NCBI GenBank assembly: GCA_001586965.3
Contig: LUCW03000104.1
Coordinates: forward strand, 1 to 26,775
Origin: Sphaeroforma sirkka
Lineage: Eukaryota > Opisthokonta > Ichthyosporea > Ichthyophonida
Direction of reading: 5' to 3'
Length of the DNA: 26,775 nt
Shown here: piece by piece, positions 18,898-26,775 of the stretch
Layout: the number at the start of each line of letters is the position of its first letter
Position numbering within the stretch: the stretch's first letter is position 1
Program-made: the position numbers and the translations under genes
Notes under the pieces: generated by a model
Told to the model about the DNA's origin: nothing
Databases searched by the model: none
Seen by the model: the letters and a program-made list of their open reading frames with translations, nothing else

Positions 18898-19099
18898 CCC
18901 GATGTGTACGTCTCGAGCGACCCGTCGTGTTTGAATTCTTGAAGCTACTGTTCATCTGTGTCAGCATATAGGAGTTTGGCAAGTACAATATAGGACTGTA
19001 TTTGTGTCGGAGAAAAACTGCCAGTGGCAGAAACCGTGCAAACCATTAACCCGCTGTTTCAAAACAATGCCCAAGGAGTTGTTTGATTGATTTCGCTGT

Positions 19100-19573
19100 G
19101 TTATACTCCGAAGCAAGAGTGGCTCATTTAACCTCGCGAGCTTGAGCCGCTGACGATTTTCCCTCATGAGCTCGAGTGCTAACCGTTTATTCTCGCGAGC
19201 TCGAGTGGCTGGTTTATACTCGGGAGCTAGAGTCGCTGCTTTTTTATACTCAAGAGCTCGAGAGGCTGGTTTATACTCGGGAGCTAGAGTTGCTGGTTTA
19301 TACTCGGGAGCTAGAGTCGCTTTTTTATACTCAAGAGCTCGAGAGGCTGGTTTATACTCGGGAGCTAGAGTTGCTGGTTTATACTCGGGAGCTAGAGTCG
19401 CTGCTTTTTTATACTCAAGAGCTCGAGAGGCTGGTTTATACTCGGGAGCTAGAGTTGCTGGTTTATACTCGGGAGCTAGAGTCGCTGCTTTTTTATACTC
19501 AAGAGCTCGAGTGGCTGGTTTATACTCGGGAGCTAGAGTTGCTGGTTTATGCTCCAGAGCTTGAGCTCGATAT
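19100..19573 (-). repeat. A2 tandem array 1 (27/30-bp units in triplets)
   Basis: About 12 regular units follow degenerate ones. On the plus strand the units are TACTCAAGAGCTCGAGAGGC (27 bases), TACTCGGGAGCTAGAGTTGC (27 bases) and TACTCGGGAGCTAGAGTCGC with a T-rich end (30, once 27 bases). They recur as a higher-order period of 81-84 bases. Every unit length is a multiple of three, so frames antisense to the element stay open across the array (19166-19564 and 19176-19742). Confidence 0.9.
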
Positions 19574-19604
19574 CCGAGAACAAAGTTATATTGAAGATAA
19601 AGTA

Positions 19605-21602
19605 TTAGACTTGTGCACGTTGGCGCTTACGTGTCCGTGTCTGCGAAGCTTTGTGGTAGGCCGCGATATCGTTGGCATCATCAAAAGCTTCTGCTGTTTC
19701 CCACGTTGGTTCGCCTTCTCGCCATCTCACCAGGTATTCTAATTTCCCCGTCTCATCATTCGTACGATGTGTGATAATATGGCGAAACTCCACCCCTCCT
19801 TCGGTCCATAAGTCTTCGTTAATTGGTGGGTCTGTGCGTCTATGCACTAAACGGAGGAGTTCCACCCGTACCGGTTTGGTCTTGAATTCTGGTGGGGCGG
19901 AACCATCCTTGTTCGCTAACTCGTAGCGTTGGCCGTGTCTAGCTTTGACTACATATGGTCCAAACAATGGCCGCATAGCCTTCGTTGTTCGGCCTTCTGA
20001 TCGTACCATGACCACATCTCCTTCGTCGAAATGTACCAAGTCGTGAGCATGCAGGCGGTCAAATGTCGTCGTAAGCTTGCCTGTATACTTCTTGGTAATG
20101 TGGTGGAGGGTCGGCAATATAGTGTCCTGTAACTGGTCTAATCGTTGTGCCCAGGTGTCATTCGTCATCGGCTGAGAATCCGGTAACTCGTCCGTGAAAT
20201 CGGCGAACGGAACATGGCGGCGGCCAAAGTACACGCTAAACGGTGCACTCTTATGGCGACGGGATATCCGAAGGTTCTGGTATAGCATCGTAAACGGAAG
20301 GCGTTCGTCCCATCGAAGGGGAACTGCCTCACAGCATTGTCGAATAGAACGTGTAATCTCCTTGTGACGTCGTTCTGCCGCGCCCAGCACTTGGGGTCGA
20401 TATGGTGGAGACACCTTATGTAGCATCCCCACTTCCTGGACCAGAAGCTCCACTAACTTGTTGGTGAACTCCTTCCCCATGTCTGTTTGGATTTTACGGG
20501 GGAACCCATGTTCGCCAAAAATCTCTATGAGTGTCTGTGTCGTGGTTTCCTTTGTCTTGTCCGGTGTGGCTCGAAGGATAGAATAGCCTGTGGCGATGTC
20601 TAAGACGTGAAGAATATAATTGTTCTTGCGTCTGGACTCCAGTGGCATCGGGATGTAGTCCACTTGAATATGGTCCCACGGGTAGCGTGCATCGATGCTA
20701 ATCATCGGGTGGAAACCTTTACGAAGGGTGTCCTGTCCCAAACATGTGCCACATTGCCGCTTAACTTCTGTGGCTAACTCAAGTGCCCCTGGCCAAACGT
20801 GACCGTTCTGACGAAGTTGTTGGACTGTGTCCGCCGCCCCATGATGTCCTTGTTCGTGTTGCGCTTGCGTGAGTTGCGTACGACGCTGTTTCTCCGCCGG
20901 ACTCGCTTGTGCAAACGCCGGTTGACCCTCTGCATCTGCCAGTGCCACTGAGATTTCTCGCGCTGTGTCTAAGCACATGACATATTTTGTATGCTTTGGT
21001 TCTGCAAAACCAAGTCGCTGTGAAAACAGCGGGTCCAGTTTGAATCCATTGGGAGGACCCACCCGTGCTACTACGGTATGACCCCATGGTGTCTTCCCAC
21101 ATGCGTACTTAGCGTACTTGAGGAACGTGTGTGGTGTCCGTGGTACCAGCACCGGTTCTGTCTGCAATAACTGCTTGAACAGGTCGAACCATGGTGCTCT
21201 TGGTACCCATGGTAGACATACTGTGGCCCGTGCGCCGTCGGCTCGTATCTTGCGTAACATCCTGTGTATCTGTCCCCAAGGCGGGTTCATCCATCCATCG
21301 ACTATCGACCAGTCGTGGGCAAACGCTCCTTCCCCATCATCCTTCGTCCAGAACCGAGGAAGCTGAGCGTTGGTTGGGTCCGCAAATACATCTATGTCAT
21401 TCGGTCCAAAGTGTTGTTGCGCTTGTTCAAAGTAACTAGGGAATAACTGCCAGCCGTCGGTATACATTATTTCGAGTTCGTCCTGCTCCGCTGTCCCCTC
21501 GTGTACTCTACTTAACATGTCCGGGAGCACATTTGACTCTCCTGGTATATGCGATATGGTAAAGTTGAATGGCGCGATGATATGATGCCATCTCTGAAGC
21601 AT
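19605..21602 (-). CDS. A2 methyltransferase-like - integrase - chromodomain ORF
   Basis: This intact 665-codon ORF is the back of pol. It begins with the RNase H tail (HIPGESN, LPDMLSR), then the Dam-like/DIRS-like domain with IDVFADPTN and NPPW (minus strand of 21276-21287), a linker, the integrase zinc domain (HEQGHHG, CGTC), the DDE core (Asp in QVDYI, Asp in QTDMGKEF, Glu in GAAERRHKE) and a chromodomain (EYLVRWREGEPTWE) ending in a basic tail. No stop or frameshift is seen. The listed start, ATG in MLQRWHH, only marks the open frame, because upstream RNase H is shifted by a CA expansion. In the parent element this would be cut from Gag-Pol. Confidence 0.9.
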   Translation of the reverse strand: MLQRWHHIIAPFNFTISHIPGESNVLPDMLSRVHEGTAEQDELEIMYTDGWQLFPSYFEQAQQHFGPNDIDVFADPTNAQLPRFWTKDDGEGAFAHDWSIVDGWMNPPWGQIHRMLRKIRADGARATVCLPWVPRAPWFDLFKQLLQTEPVLVPRTPHTFLKYAKYACGKTPWGHTVVARVGPPNGFKLDPLFSQRLGFAEPKHTKYVMCLDTAREISVALADAEGQPAFAQASPAEKQRRTQLTQAQHEQGHHGAADTVQQLRQNGHVWPGALELATEVKRQCGTCLGQDTLRKGFHPMISIDARYPWDHIQVDYIPMPLESRRKNNYILHVLDIATGYSILRATPDKTKETTTQTLIEIFGEHGFPRKIQTDMGKEFTNKLVELLVQEVGMLHKVSPPYRPQVLGAAERRHKEITRSIRQCCEAVPLRWDERLPFTMLYQNLRISRRHKSAPFSVYFGRRHVPFADFTDELPDSQPMTNDTWAQRLDQLQDTILPTLHHITKKYTGKLTTTFDRLHAHDLVHFDEGDVVMVRSEGRTTKAMRPLFGPYVVKARHGQRYELANKDGSAPPEFKTKPVRVELLRLVHRRTDPPINEDLWTEGGVEFRHIITHRTNDETGKLEYLVRWREGEPTWETAEAFDDANDIAAYHKASQTRTRKRQRAQV

Positions 21603-22340
21603 CGGATTAAGCTTGAGCTGTGTGTGTTCATATATACAAGGGCCTTGTGGTCCGTGAAGACCGCAAACCGTTGCCCATCCAAGTATTCCCTGAAATGTGT
21701 CAGTCCATATACCAATGCCAGTAACTCCTTCATAGGTGTGGCGTAGTTCTGTTGCGCATGGTTCAGAGTCTTACTAAAGAACATTAAGTAATGTTTCTTA
21801 CCGTTGACCCATTGGAATAGCGCTCCCCTAAACCGTAATCGCTAGCGTCGGTTTCCAAGTTTAGAGGAATGCCGTCGACCGTAAAGTGTAACGCCACAGC
21901 ATTCACCACTGCGTCTTTCATTGCCTGCCACGCCTGTGCATGTCTCTCCTCCCAACGATCACCTATCAACTCCTTTGGTTTGAGTTTGCAAAATTCGCGC
22001 AAGGGTGCAACCGTGTTCGCGAAATTAGGCAGATGTTCGTGGAGGTAATTTGCTAAACCCAACGCCGAGGCTATATCTTTTTGTATCGTTGTGGTGTGGG
22101 CCAGTCGATCAGCTTGGCCTGCTTTTCATGGTCAATGTCAATGCCTTGTGCCGATACTTTCTTCCCTAGGATCATGACTTCGGAGATAGCGAAGTGGCAC
22201 TTGGCAGGGTTAAGCTTAAAACTGTGGTATGTTAAGCGTTGTATCACCTTCTGCACCGTCCTAACGTGTTCGTCATAACCGTCACTGGCGATAACTATGT
22301 CATCGATATAGTGGTGAACCGGTAAGCCATCAAGGTTCAT
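21603..22340 (-). pseudogene. A2 RT remnant and RNase H, broken
   Basis: RT resumes after the deletion at LPVHHYIDDIVIAS, so the YIDD box is present but the fingers and first palm motifs (LDISAAYH in A1) are gone. The junction near 22337 joins the equivalents of A1 about 8307 and 8764. RNase H follows (ETDASD, FFSKTLNH, MKELLALV, FTDHKALV) but is split by a shift near 22071, the missing G near 21828 that A1 shares, and a CA expansion near 21630. It cannot make active RT. Confidence 0.85.
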
Positions 22341-22895
22341 GGGTTACTGGGATGGTTACCTCACTCCCTTCCAGACGACAGCGCGCGTTGTCGGCAATTT
22401 TCGCATTGGCTTCCAAATCCTGTGCCAACCGTTGGCGTACATCGACGGGTTCCGTCGTGTTAGGTGCCTGTCGGCGTGGTATGGGTTCGAGGAGCTCTTC
22501 TAGTTCTGTGGGGTCTATTGGTGCAAGTGGCGATTGGATACCGCCTATGTATAGGCCCAAGCCTTTCAACATATCTTGCCCCACTATAACATCTATACCC
22601 GTCGGCAAGTTCATCAATTCTAATGAACCGTCGATAATTCTGGTACCGTACCTTATAGGTACCACTTCCGTCGTCCCCAGTCGAGGAGTTCGCACCGCCT
22701 TGTCAGCTAAATATATAAATGACTGCGGAGTCTGTGGTGCCGGAGTTAAAGGCTTTGAACGTACGTCCGTTGATTTGTACTTCTGAATATAGACTCTCGG
22801 TTGTCTGACGTCAGCAATGGGTCTTGTATTGCCATCACTGCTCCAATCGTGGTAACAAATATGAAGCTCCTATCCGACTCAGACACCCTCACCTC
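22341..22895 (-). pseudogene. A2 protease remnant lacking the active site
   Basis: The start (VSESDRSFIFVTTIGAV) is in the same frame as gag, just after its stop. An AG gain near 22796 shifts the frame. At about 22757 the sequence jumps from the equivalent of A1 about 7836 to about 7901, removing the DTGAN block. The rest (RTPRLGTTEVVPIRYG to IDVIVGQDML, 22330-22695) stays open and runs up to the RT deletion. Without DTGA no aspartic protease activity is possible. Confidence 0.85.
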
Positions 22896-24759
22896 TCATG
22901 CATGATCGGCTACCGACTCCCACATGTCATAGGTGTGGTTTGGTGGTGACGTCATGTGCTCGAAGTCTTCGTAAAGGATCGTGTTGATATGAATCTCTGT
23001 AGCTTCCGATGGTGGAGCCAAGTCTTCGTCCTGTGTAATCGCATTCACCTGTACTTGAGGCGTCGGACGTATTGTAACTACGTCTCTAGTCTGGGATGTA
23101 TTCTGCCCCTGTCCTGCGGTTGACGTTGTGGACGGTCTGTGTGTAACCGATTGTACGTCCCTCAAAGGACGGTTGTTGTCGTATAGCCTTGCCCGACCCT
23201 CTGCGCTCACCGCTTGCGACGCCCTGAAATGGTGACACCGTGGGATGTGCCTACCACCTGGTGGCGCCTGTGCCTGGCACCCCGCACAAGTCGTTGGTAC
23301 CGTAGGTTGGGGCCGTTGAGTCCAATTCTGCGTTTGTCGTCTACTCGTCTGTAGGTTGGGGCGGCTATTGGTGTGGTCGCGACTTCCATTGGTCGTCAGG
23401 CCCTCGCGGTTGTTGCGACCCTGGAAACGTGCTGCCGTACGTTGCTGTGCATCCTGAATGTCAGGGGCTCAACAGCTGTATAAGCTCGTGTGTGTCTCCA
23501 TCAGTTGCCATTTGGGATGCAACTGCAGAGTACGTTCATACGTACGGCCGTTGAGAGCTTCTTCTAACAGTTGTACAATGCAGTGGTTCACTAAATTCTG
23601 TTGGAAGTCGGCATCTGTCTGGCACCGTTCACGTGCCCTCCTGTGGTTCTCCATGAGCTGTGTCATTTGTTCCATAAGAGGAGTGTGCATGTTCCGACTT
23701 TGGCCCTTGGCTAACTTGCGAAACGCGGGATCGACAGTGGCTTGTGTTTCGTGCAGTGAACAGATCTGTTCGATCTGTAGTTGAGGTGTGCATGTCTTCA
23801 ACCGTTCAGAGTTGTCGCGGATGTAGTCCAGCGTTGACTTTTCCGCCTTGAAGTAAGATAGTACCTTATGAAACCATGTAAGGTTCCAACTCTCGTCCAG
23901 CCCTGCGATTTGTGCGTTCTTGAACGCCTCGAGGAGAGCCCCTCTTTGTGTCCCGTTCCATGATATCATGTAGGTAGTATCTGTTCGACGGCCAATCAGG
24001 CCACGTACGTGGTGAAGGTACGGGGACGCTTCTCTACCGGTCGGGACTCTAATGTAGCTCGAAGTGTCTCAATCACGCCCCGAAGAGCTTCAGCTCGAGC
24101 CGTGTTATTCTCCTCGATTGCTTGGCATAGCTCGTCACTTAACTGTAGTATCCGTGCGTGTAGCGCCTGTCGCCTTTTCTCGATACTAGCCGGTGTGGGC
24201 GGAGGCACTGTTGTCTCCTTCTCTTGTCGTTTATGTGTCTGTACATATTCACTGGGCGCTTCTTTTCTCGCCCCACTGACGTTGCTGTTGTTGGCGCAGG
24301 TTCGTACTTAATCGGTCTTGTCTATTCTTCACCGCCTGCTTACCTTGAGGATTCTGTCTGGCTAATACTTGTTCATGTGCGAACTCTTGAAAAGTTGGTG
24401 TGTTCTCACTGGCAGACAGAGTATCATCCTCCTCGGTTGAACTGTCCTCTGACCCTGGTGATTTGTACCCAAGTCCATAAAACGGACGCTCACAGCCTTG
24501 AATTCGGAAGGTAGGGTTGTCTTCGTCCTCTGGTACTGCCTGTACCCGTTCGTGTGCGTCAGAAGAACTCTCCATAGCGGCCGGCCCTATTGTAGTTCGT
24601 CCGGCGTTTTATGCGCTGTAACCTCTGTTCGTATTTTTCAAGAGAGACTGCTGTTGTGTCATCAGCTCCGTGAGTTTTCTGAGCTGACGATTTCCCCGTG
24701 CCAGTCGATATCATCTTGCGGCGCTCAGGATTCAATAGTTTGCTGTCTACGATCTTCAT
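22896..24759 (-). pseudogene. A2 gag, deleted and frameshifted
   Basis: The A2 deletion in the leader puts an upstream ATG (24759-24757) in frame with gag (MKIVDSKLLNPERRK), in place of the original start kept by A1 at 5450. A second deletion near 24700 removes about 370 bases of the N-terminal region. Further shifts split the rest into 24249-24575, 23996-24208 (coiled-coil-like part), 23469-23969 (capsid-like part, longer here than in any A1 frame) and 22896-23210. The zinc-knuckle-like Cys/His motif recurs near 23220-23285. The stop is TGA at 22898-22896. Confidence 0.75.
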
Positions 24760-25808
24760 CCCACAATAACATATGGTTGAGTGCCTCATTAGTCGGAGCC
24801 ACTTCTTGTTCTACTCCTCGCCAGCTCTTACTCCGGCCTAATGACGGCCTATTCGCAGGACCCTGTTGGGAACTTCCCTCATCGCTCCTCTTTTACTCTT
24901 CTTACTCGTGATGTCCTTGTCATGTGCTGTTGCGGTTGTTGGAATATGCTTCTTGATCTAAGAACGATTGCTCGTTATTGCACTCCTAAACTAAGCTGCC
25001 GTCAACCACACCTTCTGTGCATACTGTTGATCCTCTCCGTTGACCTGATTTATCTGGAGTTCTAGTGATTTGAGTGTGTTCGCATATCATTTTCACAATT
25101 TAACCTTGTATTTACTTGCATCGTTCGTGTTATGTGCGCCCCCCACCCTTATATGCTCCTAATAACTCACAGGTGCTTACTTGTGTCTCTGTATGCTTCC
25201 TAATATCCCATTCTGAAAACTTTTGTAAAATAATCTAGTATGCCGCTGATTCTTTGCGTCATCGTACTAACCGAGTCGGTACTAACCATGTACATCTCCC
25301 ATCTCTATTACCCTACTGTGGATCCTAAAGAACTTACTTCTAACAACTTCTTAAATACAATTTAAGCTCATTAGCTTGCAATACGATTTGTACTTGTCTC
25401 ACACTGAAAACAACCTTCCTACCTGTACTCACACATGACTACTTATCTGTGGATTCTGACTGATTGTCTGATTTCGTCATTTGATCGTCGTGAGACTTTC
25501 CTTGTTGACCCTGGTTAATGTTCTGCTTGATTGGAATGTTCGCTCTTCAGGGTTCACTCGTATTAGTAGATTCTTTTTCTTCATCCTCGTCGTCCACACG
25601 TCGTTAATCCAATCTAAATCGTTCAATTCAATCTAAATCGTTCGGATAATCTAAATCGTTCAATTTGATTTGACATTCTCTGTTCGCATTGTCTTTCAAT
25701 TGTTATACTTATAACAAAAAAAATATGTGCCAGCTACTGACTAATTCATATTCTGTAGCTTTCTCTGTAATTACTAATAAACTAACAACTTCTATGGTAA
25801 GTTAAAAA
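24760..25808 (-). other. A2 5' leader
   Basis: It matches the A1 leader inverted, about 97 percent or better away from the LTR. It lacks the last 245 or so bases present in A1. No long ORF is seen. Immediately inside the LTR the element reads TTTTTAACTTACCATAGAAG, with no TGG start of a usual tRNA primer site. Confidence 0.65.
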
Positions 25809-26057
25809 TGTAGTAAGTATACGCGAGATAACTGTATCTCAACGTTCTCCCTCCCTCAGGAGGGGGGGACGTTGTTCATTATTAGTAATTATAAACAGTA
25901 ATCCTAAAAATGACTGACTCTAAATGAGTCATTAGTCATGTGCTGTAAAACCAGCAAAACCCTAAAACCCAGTTTATCAGATTATTCTGATAAACTGTAA
26001 AACTTGTAGTAAACCTAAAATAATCAAATAAACATAAGTACTTGTATTCTGACCACA
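25809..26057 (-). repeat. A2 5' LTR
   Basis: It is 249 bases long with TG...CA ends, and matches the A2 3' LTR except for homopolymer lengths. Transcription of A2 would start here towards lower coordinates. An AATAAA signal occurs on the minus strand. Confidence 0.95.
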
Positions 26058-26061
26058 ACTC
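26058..26061. repeat. A2 target-site duplication, right copy (ACTC)
   Basis: It pairs with 18409-18412 and directly follows the outer end of the A2 5' LTR. Confidence 0.85.
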
Positions 26062-26775
26062 AAATAATTTTATCTAAAACAGGCCATAACAAGGGCGTAC
26101 CATATAAGCCTCAAAAAGCAAGTTACTAATGAGGTTAGTCGCATGAAAGACAAAAAAAGAGTTCATAAGAGGTGTGCTACCTGATATTGCCGACATATGG
26201 CCATGCTCAGCAAACGGAGTGCAGACACAAATGGACGAGAAGCCTGTCACTGTATCTGATACGACACCCGCTCACTGTTGTTTTTTTTTTGAGTTTTAAC
26301 ATGGAATTTTAGATGACGACGTGATACCATGGCAAAAAAAAAGATGTGTAGAACCAAAGACGCAAGTTTTCTTCGTTGAGAGATGAAGGACATCGCTTTG
26401 AAAAAAAAAGAGCAGATAGATGAAACGATACTGTATGGAAAATGGTGACAGATTGAATGATGAAATTGACTTATTAGCGAAGTTGTCAATGATCGTAAAC
26501 TAAAAAAAAAAAAGGGTGATTGTTAACTTCCTATAAATGCAAATTGCCATATTATTTAACGGCAGATATCATCTCTATATTAATTAAACGCACGAGCATC
26601 TGTGTCGTTTTTTTTCGTATTGCACATAACAAAATGTCTAGAACGAATCTTTCATACATTGTTCTGCGTGTCACACGACACCGAAGTGGCGATGAGGTAC
26701 TGCAGTGGTAAAACATTCTTACCACATTATCCTATATACCGCTTCGACTCGGAACATTCAAGTCTGGATGACCAT
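26062..26775. other. Unassigned AT-rich flank right of A2
   Basis: This is AT-rich with several A or T runs. The only ORFs (26247-26489 minus, 26520-26711 plus) are short, low in complexity and without motifs. I see no gene. Confidence 0.4.

Larger units (their letters stand above)
18413..26057 (-). mobile_element. A2: internally deleted family A LTR retrotransposon
   Basis: This is a second family A element in inverted orientation to A1, complete from LTR to LTR with matching target-site duplications. Relative to A1 it lacks four blocks: about 245 bases spanning the leader end and gag start, about 370 bases of gag, about 66 bases holding the protease DTGA motif, and about 455 bases of RT including the first catalytic Asp. 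It keeps the methyltransferase-like domain, integrase and chromodomain intact. LTR near-identity and the duplication show a recent insertion. Since protease and RT are deleted, it probably moved with help from intact relatives, unless the deletions came later. Confidence 0.92.

Noticed and set aside
18734..19573. Regularly repeated 27-33 bp units that might suggest a CRISPR array
   Set aside because: Units are directly tandem with no unique spacers, lie inside a eukaryotic LTR element upstream of its 3' LTR, and no cas-like gene is present.
26690..26765. tRNA-like stretch (AGTGGTAA and TTCGACTC resembling A and B boxes)
   Set aside because: The T-arm would have mismatches next to the loop and no acceptor stem forms; the 7-bp GTGGTAA/TTACCAC hairpin does not fit a cloverleaf.

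Overview
This is a eukaryotic, repeat-dominated stretch of DNA. I found no recognisable host gene, rRNA or tRNA. Almost everything that can be identified belongs to two families of Ty3/Gypsy-type LTR retrotransposons with a C-terminal chromodomain, called A and B here. The host cannot be named from this window; a protist, fungus or invertebrate would all fit.

Layout. 1-3498 is the 3' part of a plus-strand family B element (B1): RT tail, RNase H, a methyltransferase-like domain, a heavily decayed integrase region and a 3' LTR. 3499-3879 is unassigned. 3880-12517 is a plus-strand family A element (A1): 5' LTR, 1.3 kb leader, gag, protease-RT, RNase H, methyltransferase-like domain, integrase plus chromodomain, two tandem-repeat arrays, a G-run polypurine tract and the 3' LTR. 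An (AT)n run follows. 12587-15816 holds a family B unit (B2): an intact minus-strand integrase-chromodomain ORF between two nearly identical but INVERTED family B LTRs. 15817-18408 is unassigned and holds weak ORFs. 18413-26057 is a minus-strand family A element (A2) with a clean 4-bp ACTC target-site duplication. 26062-26775 is an AT-rich flank.

How the parts relate. A1 and A2 are inverted copies of one family. A1 keeps all domains but carries a stop and many small frameshifts. A2 has lost part of its leader and gag, the protease active site and the RT core, yet keeps an intact 665-codon ORF covering the RNase H tail, methyltransferase-like domain, integrase and chromodomain. A2 therefore looks like a non-autonomous derivative. 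In both families pol runs RT - RNase H - Dam-like/DIRS-like methyltransferase domain - integrase - chromodomain. The methyltransferase-like domain is unusual for an integrase-bearing Ty3/Gypsy element.

Caution. Many frameshifts fall in homopolymers or dinucleotide runs. The two A2 LTRs differ, by eye, only in homopolymer length. A block from about 1,490 to 4,450 is suddenly much more divergent than its neighbours. Part of the apparent decay could be sequencing or assembly error.
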